The notes: generated from the letters alone by a model not told the origin. 64,000 bases of DNA from Nocardia jejuensis NBRC 103114 (GCF_001613145.1 NZ_BDBU01000043.1:80020-144019), one strand, 5' to 3'; shown: positions 1 to 9,459, numbered from the stretch's first letter. A program made the numbers and translations.

Positions 1-704
1 GGACGCACTCCAAGGTCGTCGCTGGGCAGCGGGTCGCGGGGCAGGCGCAGAAACCACAGCGCCGCGGAGTCCCCGCTCCAGATGTGCCCGAAAGTGGAAC
101 CCTTGCCCCGCGATGTGATTTCGTCGTAGAAGTGCAATACCTCTGAGGGAGAATGTAATTCGACCGGCACCGTCGTCATGCCGTAGACGACCACGTCGCC
201 CGAGTACACCGGGACCCTGCCGGGTTCGAGATGGGCGCGGACCACGGAGTCGATGCCATCGGCCGCGATGATCAACTCATCGACGACGGCCACGACCGGG
301 TGGTCGTCGACATGCAGGGTGGCCACTCCCGATTCGACTTCGAGCCCGGCGATGCGGGCGCCGTGACGGGCATCGACGCCGGACTCGGCCAGGAACTCGC
401 GCAGGACCGCGATCAGGTTGGCGCGCAACCAGACTCGGTGCCCGCTATTCGGGCGGGAGGAGTTCACCCCGGCGCTGTTCGTGTAATCCATACCGAGAGT
501 CGAACGGGAGGCGGCATTCAACGCGTCCGCGTTCACACCCAGTCCGGTGAGCGCATCGTGACCGCGATCGTCCATGAACAGGAATGCACCGCCGGCACTC
601 CCGGTGTGTTGCTGCTCGTACAGGGTGACCTTGTCACCTGTGCGGGCCAGCGCTCCCGCCAGAGCAGTACCGGCGATACCTCCGCCGAGAATTGTCGTCG
701 CCAC
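1..704 (-). CDS. FAD-dependent monooxygenase (C-terminal end outside window)
   Basis: Only the N-terminal 234 codons are present; the gene runs off the left edge. The chosen GTG start at 704 is preceded by GGGAGGA. The protein opens with a beta strand and a dinucleotide-binding glycine motif (LGGGIAGTALAG), followed by an acidic strand end (LYEQ), as in PHBH-fold flavoprotein hydroxylases. An 'AADGIDSVVR' segment matches the conserved DG motif that contacts FAD and NAD(P)H in this family. Substrate cannot be told. It is divergent from the GMC oxidoreductase, with a 12-bp palindrome in the shared intergenic region, so a local repressor may control it. Confidence 0.85.
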   Translation of the reverse strand, partial: MATTILGGGIAGTALAGALARTGDKVTLYEQQHTGSAGGAFLFMDDRGHDALTGLGVNADALNAASRSTLGMDYTNSAGVNSSRPNSGHRVWLRANLIAVLREFLAESGVDARHGARIAGLEVESGVATLHVDDHPVVAVVDELIIAADGIDSVVRAHLEPGRVPVYSGDVVVYGMTTVPVELHSPSEVLHFYDEITSRGKGSTFGHIWSGDSAALWFLRLPRDPLPSDDLGVR

Positions 705-826
705 GAACGTCCTCCCATGTTGTGCTCGATCGCGCACAGCCATCGGAACCAATGGACCGTCTCCCCCACACCGCGAGGACTGGAATCGATACCGGCGCAA
801 GAACCTGTACAACAGCCTGCCGCTAC

Positions 827-838
827 CACCGTACGGTG
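827..838. promoter_or_regulatory. Perfect 12-bp palindrome CACCGTACGGTG (candidate operator)
   Basis: It lies in the 310-bp divergent region between the flavin monooxygenase and the GMC oxidoreductase. ACCGTACGGT-type palindromes are common TetR-family operators, but no TetR gene is visible nearby; it may lie to the left of the window. The rest of the 705-1014 gap shows no gene. Confidence 0.4.
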
Positions 839-1014
839 CGCCGCAACCCCTATGCGCGGGTACGACTATCGCTCGTTCCCGAGAACACTTCAGGTCGAGT
901 CTTGCCGGATACTGAAAACGGGGGTCGCGCACGGACTCTTTCGAGTAGTTTCGCAACACGTTCCAGTTTTGCCGACGACTCGTGGCGGGGCTGGGTGGGG
1001 AGAAGGATTTGATC

Positions 1015-2607
1015 GTGGCGGATTACATCATCGTCGGCTCCGGGAGCGCCGGGGCCATCATCGCTCGGCGCTTGGCCGATACCGGGACCGAGGTCACGCT
1101 GATCGAGGCGGGACGGCGGGACAACACCCGGCTGGTGCGTAAGCCCGGGATGATCGGGCCGCTGCACAGCGTTCCGCAATTGAAGAAGAAGATCGACTGG
1201 GGGCATTACACGGTCGAGCAGAAACACGCACTGGGCCGCACCATTCCGCAGACGCACGGGAAGGTGGTCGGCGGATCGAGCTCGGTGAACGGCATGGTGT
1301 TCGTGCGCGGAAACCGGCAGAACTTCGATGATTGGGCCGCGGAAGGCAATTCGGGGTGGGCGTACGACGAGGTGCTGCCCAGCTTCAAGAAGTTCGAGTC
1401 GTTCGAGGACGGCGCCGATCGATTCCGTGGGGACTCCGGGCCGATCAAGGTGATCCGATCGCGTGATCTGACGCCCGCCTCCGAGTCCTTCATCCAGGCG
1501 CTGACCGAAACCACCGGCGCGGCACGCAATCCCGACTACAACGGGGCCGAGCAGGAAGGCGTGTCGCTCTTCCAGCAGAGCAACAGCAACGGATTGCGCT
1601 CGAGTACGTCGGTCGGATATCTCGATGATCGGCCGAAAAACCTGACCGTGCTGGCGAATACGCATGTGCTGCGTGTCGTGATCGAGAACGGCCGCGCCAC
1701 GGGCGTGGAGTGCCGAACCGAGCGCGGCACCGAAATACTGCGCGCCGAACGCGAAGTGATCGTCAGCGCGGGCACATTCGGCTCCGCGCAGCTGCTCATG
1801 CTCTCGGGCATCGGCCCGGCCGATCATCTACGCGCCTTCGACATCGACGTCGTCGCCGATCTCCCCGTCGGCGACAACCTGCACGATCACCTGTTCGTCC
1901 CGATGAGCTTCGCGATGCCGACCGCCGTGAACCGTTCCGCGCCGGGATATTTCGCACGCGCCCTGCTCCGGGAGTCGTTGCGCAACAACAGCACCTGGCT
2001 CGCACGCAGCGTGTTCGAGGTCGTCGCGTTCCTACGCACCCCGCACGCGGCGGGCATTCCCGACCTGCAACTGCACGTGCTGCCGTGGGGGTACCCCGGC
2101 CCCAATCAGGATGCCCCGATCCGCCACACCCCCGATCCGCGCCGGTCGCTGACCATCCTGGTGACCATGATCTACCCGCAGAGCCGCGGCACCCTGCGAC
2201 TGACCTCCTCCGACCCCACCGCGGCGCCCGCCATCGACCCCGATTACCTGGCCGAGCAGCGGGACCTGGACACCCTCGCGTACGGAATGGAGCTGACCCG
2301 AGAGATCATGGCCGCCAAGTCGATCGGCGATCTGGTGGACGCGGAGATCTCCCCCGGCCCGCAGTACCCGGGCCGCACGGAACTGGCCGCCGAGATCCCG
2401 AACCGGGCGACCACCGTCTACCACCCCGTCGGCACCTGCCGCATGGGCGTGGACGAGCGCGCGGTCGTCGATCCGATGCTGCGGGTGCGCGGCGTGGAAG
2501 GTCTCCGAGTCGCCGACGCGTCGATCATGCCCAGCATCGTCGGCGGCAACACCAATGCCGCCACCATGATGATCGGCGAACACGCGGCCTCGATCATCCT
2601 GGGCTGA
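1015..2607 (+). CDS. GMC-family FAD oxidoreductase (choline dehydrogenase-like)
   Basis: A 530-residue flavoenzyme of the glucose-methanol-choline family, which oxidises alcohols with FAD as cofactor. The start is GTG 1015, placed 8 bases after GGAGAAGGA; an in-frame GTG at 982 lacks such a site. Visible motifs are the FAD-binding GSGSAG at residues 8-13 followed by LIEAG, the family signature GGSSSVNGM, the second signature SAGTFGSAQLLMLSGIG, the catalytic histidine in HPVGTCRMG (His about 470) and the C-terminal GGNTNAATM with the second active-site residue (Asn about 512). Length is normal for BetA-like enzymes. No choline uptake or aldehyde dehydrogenase gene is adjacent, so the substrate is unknown. 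Confidence 0.92.
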   Translation: MADYIIVGSGSAGAIIARRLADTGTEVTLIEAGRRDNTRLVRKPGMIGPLHSVPQLKKKIDWGHYTVEQKHALGRTIPQTHGKVVGGSSSVNGMVFVRGNRQNFDDWAAEGNSGWAYDEVLPSFKKFESFEDGADRFRGDSGPIKVIRSRDLTPASESFIQALTETTGAARNPDYNGAEQEGVSLFQQSNSNGLRSSTSVGYLDDRPKNLTVLANTHVLRVVIENGRATGVECRTERGTEILRAEREVIVSAGTFGSAQLLMLSGIGPADHLRAFDIDVVADLPVGDNLHDHLFVPMSFAMPTAVNRSAPGYFARALLRESLRNNSTWLARSVFEVVAFLRTPHAAGIPDLQLHVLPWGYPGPNQDAPIRHTPDPRRSLTILVTMIYPQSRGTLRLTSSDPTAAPAIDPDYLAEQRDLDTLAYGMELTREIMAAKSIGDLVDAEISPGPQYPGRTELAAEIPNRATTVYHPVGTCRMGVDERAVVDPMLRVRGVEGLRVADASIMPSIVGGNTNAATMMIGEHAASIILG

Positions 2608-2701
2608 AACGACTTCGGGAAATCACGCGCTCCTGAGCGACGGGGCCGGTCGACTGTCCGGTGCGATCGTGGCCGTGAAACGCACCGCGGGGCGCCGCGT
2701 C

Positions 2702-3958
2702 TCAGCGAGTCGGCGACGGCCCGGTCTCGGGTCGAGCGGGGTCGTGGCCGGGGAGCGCGTTCGCACCGTAGAAGGTGGGGAGCATGCCCTTGACCAGCAC
2801 CAGGGCCGAGCCCTCCCCCGAGGGCACAGTCGCCAGATTGGTCGCCACGACGATGGTCAGGCCGGAGTCGGGATCCGAGCCCATGAAGGTCATGAAGCCG
2901 GGCATCTGGCCGTCGTGACCCAGCAGGTGCTCGCCGAATCGGACGATGCCGAGGCCGTATCCGGCCATGGCCGGGTTGGCCGGATCGATCGGCTGGATGC
3001 TGTCGATCCGGGTCTGCTGCATCCTCGCGTCGAGCAGGCCGCCGTCGGCGAGGGCCTTCACGTAGGTGGCCATATCACCGACGGTGGAGATCATCGCGCC
3101 GGCCGTCCAGGTCCAGGACGGGCTGGCGGTGGTCTGATCGGCCGGTTTCAGGGTTCCTGCCAGCGCCGCTGCCTGCTGGTCCGGCGGGAGGGCGAACGTG
3201 TCGATCGTGGACACGTTGGTGCCGAACGCGTAGCCCTGCGGATGCGGGTCCGGGATCGAGGAATCCGTTGCCGCGGGGAACGAGGTGTTCCTCAGCCCGA
3301 GCCGATCGAAGACGTCCCGCCGGAAGCTGTCGCCGACCGGCTCGCCCGTGACCTTCTCGATGACCAGCCCGAGCAGAATGGTGTTGGTGTTCGAGTATTC
3401 GAACCGCTCCCCCGGCGCGAAATTCACCGGATGCGCGAACGCGATGTCCAGCAACTGCCGGGTCGTCCACACCCGCGTCGGATCGTTGTCGAGGTCGGCG
3501 TTGAACTGTTCGTCGAAGGTGTAGCTGTAGAGACCGCTGCGCATCTCCGCGAGCTGGGCCAGGGTGATCCGATCACCGTTCGGCACATCCGGCACGTACT
3601 TGCCGATCGGATCGTCCAGCGCGAGTTTGCCCGCCTGCGCCAACTGCATGAGCACGGTGACGGTCACGGTCTTGGTGTTGCTGCCGAACCGGAAATGGTC
3701 CTCCGCGGTGATGGGCGTGTCCGTGCCGAGCCGCCCGGTGCCGAAAGTCGCGGTCCAATCCCCCTCCTTCGGAGACTTGACCAGCACCACCGCCCCCGGA
3801 ATGACGTTGTCCTTCATCAATTCATCGATGACGGGCCGCAGTGTCGCGGCATACGCGGGCTCGGTCGATTCTTGAGAATCGCTGGACGATCCGCATCCCA
3901 CCGCGACCGTCAACACCACGGTCGCGACGACCACCCCTACACCCCGCCGGTATCCCAT
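2702..3958 (-). CDS. Beta-lactamase-fold serine hydrolase lipoprotein
   Basis: A 418-residue exported protein of the class C beta-lactamase / D-Ala-D-Ala carboxypeptidase family. The N-terminus is a hydrophobic signal ending in a lipobox-like VAVGC (Cys22), so it is probably a membrane-anchored lipoprotein. Catalytic motifs are SNTK (Ser93, Lys96), YSN (Tyr188-Asn190) and HDG (348-350) in place of KTG, typical of the esterase/DD-peptidase branch. GGAGAA precedes the ATG. It is divergent from the aldo/keto reductase and converges with the GMC oxidoreductase. The likely role is peptidoglycan trimming or ester hydrolysis; true beta-lactamase activity cannot be judged from sequence. Confidence 0.88.
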   Translation of the reverse strand: MGYRRGVGVVVATVVLTVAVGCGSSSDSQESTEPAYAATLRPVIDELMKDNVIPGAVVLVKSPKEGDWTATFGTGRLGTDTPITAEDHFRFGSNTKTVTVTVLMQLAQAGKLALDDPIGKYVPDVPNGDRITLAQLAEMRSGLYSYTFDEQFNADLDNDPTRVWTTRQLLDIAFAHPVNFAPGERFEYSNTNTILLGLVIEKVTGEPVGDSFRRDVFDRLGLRNTSFPAATDSSIPDPHPQGYAFGTNVSTIDTFALPPDQQAAALAGTLKPADQTTASPSWTWTAGAMISTVGDMATYVKALADGGLLDARMQQTRIDSIQPIDPANPAMAGYGLGIVRFGEHLLGHDGQMPGFMTFMGSDPDSGLTIVVATNLATVPSGEGSALVLVKGMLPTFYGANALPGHDPARPETGPSPTR

Positions 3959-4073
3959 AATTCTCCGTCCGGGTCCACTGGCACGTGGTTACGAAGTGTT
4001 AGCCAGAATAAACCCGTACCGATCGGTCTCGAAGGGAAACGACGGTCCCGCTCGACGCACGCTCGAATCGCGG

Positions 4074-4104
4074 TTGACTTGGAGTGGGCTCCAGGTCGTA
4101 GCGT
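4074..4104 (+). promoter_or_regulatory. MerR-type promoter with 19-bp spacer and dyad
   Basis: TTGACT (4074-4079) and TAGCGT (4099-4104) are separated by 19 bases, the stretched spacing typical of promoters activated by MerR/SoxR-family regulators. The spacer region carries a dyad, ACTTGGAG (4077-4084) and CTCCAGGT (4089-4096), matching at 7 of 8 positions around TGGG. It lies 62 bases upstream of the aldo/keto reductase start. No MerR-family gene is visible in the window. Confidence 0.6.
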
Positions 4105-4112
4105 CGGTAGTT

Positions 4113-4127
4113 GTGAGCGAGGCTCAC
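4113..4127. promoter_or_regulatory. Short inverted repeat GTGAGC/GCTCAC in the leader
   Basis: Perfect 6-bp arms around GAG, just downstream of the predicted -10 of the aldo/keto reductase promoter. It could be a second operator or a small leader hairpin; nothing more can be said. Confidence 0.35.
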
Positions 4128-4165
4128 GAGAGAAGCCATCGGCGTCACCAAGGAGGACATCCCGC

Positions 4166-5149
<984 letters not shown>

Positions 5150-5159
5150 GAACGAATCG

Positions 5160-5192
5160 ACTCGGGCGCGCGGCACTCCCGAACGCCCGAGT
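5160..5192 (+). terminator. Hairpin after the aldo/keto reductase
   Basis: ACTCGGGCG and CGCCCGAGT form perfect 9-bp arms around a 15-nt loop, starting 11 bases after the stop codon. There is no T-run, so it is a weak or GC-type terminator. Confidence 0.4.
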
Positions 5193-5601
5193 TCGGCACC
5201 GTAAATTGTTCCCTCGCAGCATGATCGGCGCGTATCGCGTTCCACCGCCGCTGAAACGTCTGCCCACCGGGTAGTTCTCGCCCACCCAGAATTCCCCTTC
5301 GGCCGGACGCTCCCGGCCACTGCCCCCCACACGCCGGTGTCCTTCGCGTCGCAGTCCCGTGAGCGGGACCGCCTCGCCTTCCGGTGCGCCCGCACGGAAG
5401 CCTCGGACCGTGCCGACCCGGAAACGACAAACCCTTCGAATGTGACGGCCACCCGAGGGTGTCGAATTCCGCCGCAAACATCGCCGGGAATCCGAAATCC
5501 GCCGATTCCCGGCGATCGTGGTGACATCGAAGAGCTCCTGATCGAAGACTGTGCAGGTCCGATCGAACCCACCGTGAACACCGGATGGAAGGAGACAGAC
5601 C
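5193..5601. other. 409-bp gap without a recognised gene
   Basis: Open frames here are long only on the strand opposite the downstream GC-rich repeat gene and have no start signal or protein-like composition. It presumably carries the promoter of the sortase operon. No clear -10/-35 or operator was recognised. Confidence 0.5.
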
Positions 5602-6573
5602 ATGCGCCACAACCCGGAGGCTCGCACCGCGCACCGGACGATCGCCGGAATCACCGCCGCCACCGCGCTCACATTTCTCGGCGCACCCGCGGCCATGGCG
5701 GACCCGATCCCGATCCCGGAGATCGGTACCGGATCGACCGGGGTGGGCGATGGGCTGGGAACCGGTTCCGCGTCCGCCTCGGCAGGTCTCACCGACTCGG
5801 GAAGCGCGCTCGTGGCCGAGCCGCTCGGAGTGGGCAGCGCCGGTGTGGGTGGTGAGCTCGGCAGCGCCGCCGCAGGCAGCTCGGACGGTGTGGCCACACT
5901 CGAACTGGGCAGCGCCGAAGCCGCCGAAGCGCCCGGAAGTGCGGTCAGCGGAAGCGGTCTCGGCAGCGCCGCGGTTGGCAGCGCAGCGAGCGAGAGCGCC
6001 GAGTCCGGCAGTGCGCTCGGTCTGGGCAGCGCCGCAGCGGCCGGGAGCGTCGAGACCGGCAGCGCCCTGGGTCTGGGCAGCGCGGCGGCGGGCAGCGCGG
6101 CGGCCGGGAGCGCAGCAGCGGGCAGCGCGGCCGGAAGTGCCGCACTGGGCAGTGCCGCCGGGGGAGCTCTGGGGCTCGGCCTCGGGCAGCTCGCTCCCCC
6201 GCCGTCTCCAGATCCCGGGCCCGTGCCCGGACCCGAGTCTGGGCGGCCCGATCCGCGATCCGGATCCCCTGCGCAGCAACACCCTTCGCGTCCGCAGCCG
6301 CCGCAGCACGCCCCGGCCCATCCCGGCACGATTCTCACACCGGCTGCCGCGCCCGGGCCGAAGGCCGGCGGTCCCGAAACACTGGACTCGAACGGACCTC
6401 GCTCGACCATCCCCCGCGGCTACCCGGAAACCGGCGCCGGCGGTCGCTGGTTCCAGACCGACCGCACGATACTCGGTATCTTCGCGCTGATCTCGTTCCT
6501 GGCGGCCGGGTTCGGCGCCTACACCACAGCGAGTCCGGCACGGCGACAACGGAACTCGAACGCACCGCGATGA
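5602..6573 (+). CDS. Gly/Ser/Ala-repeat secreted wall protein, candidate sortase substrate (YPETG)
   Basis: A 323-residue protein with AAGGAG before the ATG. Order: signal peptide ending near APAAMA/DP (residue about 34), a long low-complexity stalk rich in GSA/GSAA/LGLGSA repeats to about residue 195, a proline-rich stretch, a YPETG pentapeptide at 274-278, a hydrophobic segment (ILGIFALISFLAAGFGAY) and an RRQR-containing tail. Motif, transmembrane helix and positive tail are the order of an LPXTG cell-wall sorting signal, although 12 residues separate motif and helix. Its stop overlaps the start of a class F sortase (ATGA). The inferred role is a surface stalk or adhesin-like protein anchored by that sortase. 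No folded domain is recognised. Confidence 0.75.
   Translation: MRHNPEARTAHRTIAGITAATALTFLGAPAAMADPIPIPEIGTGSTGVGDGLGTGSASASAGLTDSGSALVAEPLGVGSAGVGGELGSAAAGSSDGVATLELGSAEAAEAPGSAVSGSGLGSAAVGSAASESAESGSALGLGSAAAAGSVETGSALGLGSAAAGSAAAGSAAAGSAAGSAALGSAAGGALGLGLGQLAPPPSPDPGPVPGPESGRPDPRSGSPAQQHPSRPQPPQHAPAHPGTILTPAAAPGPKAGGPETLDSNGPRSTIPRGYPETGAGGRWFQTDRTILGIFALISFLAAGFGAYTTASPARRQRNSNAPR
6075..6165 (+). repeat. In-frame GC-rich repeat encoding Gly-Ser-Ala-Ala units
   Basis: Imperfect 12-15 bp units of the type GGCAGCGCGGCG code for GSAA/AGSAA runs inside the putative wall-anchored protein. The repeats also create long spurious open frames on the opposite strand. Confidence 0.7.
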
Positions 6574-7208
6574 GCGCCGGCACCCGCCTGTTCCGGCCGA
6601 CGCTGGCCGCGATGACGCTGACCCTGACGATCGGCCTCTGGGGCACGGCCGAACGAGCCGGACCGGAGCCTCCACCCGAAACCGGCGACACCCGCATCGA
6701 TATCGAACCGACCCGTGCGCAACCGCTTTCGCGTTCCGTCCCGGTGCATCTGGACGTTCCGGCAATCGATTTGTCCACTCCGATGGACCGTCTCGGCACG
6801 AACGCCGACGGCACCGTCGCCGAGCCCGGCCGATTCGACGAACCGTACTGGTACTCTCCCGGCCCGGCGCCGGGCGAACTCGGCTCCTCGGTCATTCTCG
6901 GCCACGTCGACTCCACGACGGGACCAGCGGTGTTCTTCCGACTCGGCGCCGTTCGGGCCGGTGCTCGGATCGATGTGACGAGAGCCGACGGCAGCGTCGC
7001 CCGATTCGTCGTCACTCGCACCGCGACGGTCGAGAAGGGTGCCTTTCCGTCCGACGAGGTCTACCGGTCGCACGGGGACAGCGAACTGCGGCTGATCACC
7101 TGCGCGGGCGTCTTCGACAGGGAGCAGCGCCGCTATCTCTCGAATCTCATCGTCACCGCGGTGCTCGAGTCTCCGGCAACGGCTTCGGAGTCGGTCGAAA
7201 ACCATTGA
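6570..7208 (+). CDS. Class F sortase
   Basis: A 212-residue membrane-anchored cysteine transpeptidase that would join a sorting-signal protein to the cell envelope. An N-terminal hydrophobic segment (residues about 11-25) is followed by the sortase beta-barrel. Catalytic residues are His112 in ILGHVDS, Cys178 in LRLITCAG, and Arg187/188 in RRYLSNLIV. The DGTVAEPGRFDEPYWY and PGELG motifs fit the actinobacterial class F group. The ATG overlaps the stop of the preceding gene by four bases, so translational coupling with its probable YPETG substrate is likely. Family assignment is firm; the substrate pairing is inferred from context. Confidence 0.9.
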   Translation: MSAGTRLFRPTLAAMTLTLTIGLWGTAERAGPEPPPETGDTRIDIEPTRAQPLSRSVPVHLDVPAIDLSTPMDRLGTNADGTVAEPGRFDEPYWYSPGPAPGELGSSVILGHVDSTTGPAVFFRLGAVRAGARIDVTRADGSVARFVVTRTATVEKGAFPSDEVYRSHGDSELRLITCAGVFDREQRRYLSNLIVTAVLESPATASESVENH

Positions 7209-7226
7209 TAAACAAGGAGATACCTT

Positions 7227-7418
7227 CATGTTCACGAGCAAGCGACCGGCACCGGCGGCGATACTCACACGACAGGCGGCAACGGCGCACCCTGCGTGGT
7301 TCCGGCACCGGGGCAGGTCGTCACCATGACCCCGCGCGCCATCGTGACCACCTCGGGCGCAACGCGGTTCAGCATCCCGATCTGGTCGCGACTCACGCGG
7401 CGTACCTACGCTGCTTGA
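7227..7418 (+). pseudogene. Broken small secreted-protein gene after the sortase
   Basis: AAGGAGAT lies at normal distance before an ATG at 7227 that reads MFTSKRPAPAAIL, a plausible signal-peptide start, then runs to a stop near 7330 without a hydrophobic core. A second frame across the same stretch reads protein-like sequence (GGDTHTTGGNGAPCVVPAPG, then TSGATRFSIPIW) to a stop at 7418. This looks like a small exported protein that lost its signal core and frame by a deletion, or a chance good ribosome site. Its 3' end overlaps the convergent Lrp-type gene. Confidence 0.35.
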
Positions 7419-8358
7419 GAATGCGGACCACCGGCGCGCTCTCGTAGCGGGTGACACCCGCGAGCGACCCGATCACACCGGACAAGTAGTCGTACAATGC
7501 CCGATCATCCGGAACGACCACGCTCGCAATAAGATTCGTCGCACCGGTGGTCGCCGAGACCGACGAAATCTCGCGATGTCCGGCCAACTCCTTACCGATG
7601 TCGTCGAGCCGCGCCGGTTCGACATCGAGCCACAGGCCCGCCCGGGTGCACAGCCCGAACATCCGCCAGTCGAGCTCGATTCCGAAATTGAGGACCCCGC
7701 ATTCGCGCAGTTCTCCCACCCGGCGTCGCACCGTACTCGGCGAACTGCCGCACTCCTTGGCCAGCCGCTCGAAGTCCATGCGGCCATCGATGATCAATTG
7801 CGCACGCAGGCGGTGGTCGAAGGAGCTGAGCGGCACCCGGCCGGTAGGTGCCGGCACCCCCGCCCGCAGCGCCGTGATCTGATCGGCGCTCAACGGACCG
7901 TGCTTGGCGATGAAACTGATCTCCTCGATGGCGAAGGCATGCAGCAGGCGTTGCGCGGTGATGCTCTCGACCCGGGGCGTGTGCGGCAGTTTGGTCATCA
8001 TCAGCGCCGTGCTCTTCTCGTCCGTGTCGTTCTGCGCCGCGCAGGTCACCTCGGTGCCGCCGGAAATCAACGTCACCCAGGTCGTGTCGGGTCGGCGAGC
8101 CAGGGCATCGGCGATCGGTATCGACGCACCCGGCCCGCAACCGATTCGGAGGAACCACACGGATTGGCCGAGCATTTCCATATGGCTGTGGGCGATCACC
8201 CGTAGGGCGCCCTCGGCCCGCATTCGCTCGTATCGGCGCGCGACCGTCTTGTCCGACGCTCCGAGCACGGCCCCGATCAGGCTGAACGACGCCCGGCCGT
8301 CGACGAACAGCGCGTGCGCGATCTGACGATCCAGTTCGTCGAATCGGTCCGACTCCAT
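7393..8358 (-). CDS. Two-domain Lrp/AsnC-family regulator
   Basis: A 321-residue DNA-binding protein from ATG 8358; an in-frame GTG at 8388 is possible. It is twice the usual Lrp length and contains two winged-helix units: LDRQIAHALFVDGR...SLIGAVLG at the N-terminus and FDHRLRAQLIIDGRMDF...CGSSPSTVRRRV from about residue 165. Each is followed by a RAM-like ligand-binding part (the second includes VSATTGATNLIASVV). Such double Lrp proteins are common in actinobacteria and usually sense amino acids or related metabolites. It converges with the sortase operon and is divergent from a secreted protein gene; its targets are unknown. Confidence 0.85.
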   Translation of the reverse strand: MESDRFDELDRQIAHALFVDGRASFSLIGAVLGASDKTVARRYERMRAEGALRVIAHSHMEMLGQSVWFLRIGCGPGASIPIADALARRPDTTWVTLISGGTEVTCAAQNDTDEKSTALMMTKLPHTPRVESITAQRLLHAFAIEEISFIAKHGPLSADQITALRAGVPAPTGRVPLSSFDHRLRAQLIIDGRMDFERLAKECGSSPSTVRRRVGELRECGVLNFGIELDWRMFGLCTRAGLWLDVEPARLDDIGKELAGHREISSVSATTGATNLIASVVVPDDRALYDYLSGVIGSLAGVTRYESAPVVRILKQRRYAA

Positions 8359-8445
8359 GGCCGCAGCATACCGACGGCAACTCTTCACTCGGCGCCACCA
8401 CGAATCAAGAAATCCTCAGCCGTACCGACACCAGGAGCAATCGAT

Positions 8446-9459
8446 ATGTTCAAGAAATCCCCGAGCGCGCTGTTCGTGACGGCGGCAGCCGCCGCCCTCC
8501 TCACCGGACCGATCGCGGCGGCGCATGCCGGCCCGGTCGGTCCGGTGAATCCGCCGACCGACTGGGGTTCCTGCGACGCGACGTACGACATCGACGGTGA
8601 CGCACACAATGTCACCTGCGTGAAGATCACCAACACCACGACGCAAACCCTCACCAAGACGAGTGATCCGCTGGATCACGGGAACTGGTGGTCCGCACCG
8701 CCCGAAACGATCGCACCCGGTGCGACGGTGTACATGAGCGCGGACGCGGAACGGATGTCGCTGTTCGGCGTAGAAGGCGAGGTGAGCTACCGGACGCCGG
8801 ACGGTGGAACGGTGAAGGGCACCTTCGAGAACCCGTACAACCATCACTCCGCGCCGACCGCGGATATCTCCGTCCCGAGCGGATTCGAAGGAAAGAAGTC
8901 AGCCGGACGGCCCAAATCCGATTGGGCGAATATCGAGTTCGATATCAGCGAACCCAGGGGCGGATACGTGCGCAACAGTTCCGGCGGCATCCTGAAATCC
9001 GGTGACAGCATGACGTTCCGCGATATCACCGACCGTGGCGGATATCTGACAAGTCGGAAAATCGATGGTCTTCCGCTCTCGAACGACTACGAGATGAGTT
9101 CGTGGGACACCGCGAACCTGCGGCCCTATACGTCCGGATCGACATACGAGATCACCCTGGTCGAGGGCCGGGCCGGAACACCCATCCGGTTCGGCGACCC
9201 CGTCTATATCCGGGATCCCGACCACGGATATTGGGCGTGGAACGAGAACGCGGAGTTGCTGAGCCCCGCTCCCGCGATCGACCTCTCCCAGGCGCGGGAC
9301 CCGTTCAGTTTCCATGCGACCGACGACAGCGGCACGACCGTCACACTGACCGACAACACGGGCTCGCGACCCGATGGACCCATCTGCTACAACGTCACGG
9401 GGTCGGACCCCCTCGGAGTCGAGTGTTCCGCTCCGGATACCTTCCAACTCGACTCGTAG
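8446..9459 (+). CDS. Secreted protein with aegerolysin/ET79-like N-terminal half
   Basis: A 337-residue protein with a clear signal peptide (MFKKSPSALFVTAAAAALLT...AHAG). The mature N-terminal part (CVKITNTTTQTL, LDHGNWWSAPPETIAPG, then GVEGEVSYRTPDGG and FENPYN) has the pattern of the beta-sandwich aegerolysin / crystal protein ET79 families: an asparagine-rich first strand, HG-W, PPxxIxPG, and GxEGxVxY. The C-terminal 170 residues (SGDSMTFRDITDRGG onward) are not recognised. Aegerolysin-type proteins bind membrane lipids and some act with pore-forming partners; no partner gene is adjacent. The family call rests on pattern, not a search. Confidence 0.55.
   Translation: MFKKSPSALFVTAAAAALLTGPIAAAHAGPVGPVNPPTDWGSCDATYDIDGDAHNVTCVKITNTTTQTLTKTSDPLDHGNWWSAPPETIAPGATVYMSADAERMSLFGVEGEVSYRTPDGGTVKGTFENPYNHHSAPTADISVPSGFEGKKSAGRPKSDWANIEFDISEPRGGYVRNSSGGILKSGDSMTFRDITDRGGYLTSRKIDGLPLSNDYEMSSWDTANLRPYTSGSTYEITLVEGRAGTPIRFGDPVYIRDPDHGYWAWNENAELLSPAPAIDLSQARDPFSFHATDDSGTTVTLTDNTGSRPDGPICYNVTGSDPLGVECSAPDTFQLDS

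Noticed and set aside
7205..7447. 80-codon frame starting with TTG after the sortase
   Set aside because: Composition is His/Arg-rich and it reads through the better-supported ATG at 7227; it overlaps the convergent Lrp gene without a start signal.
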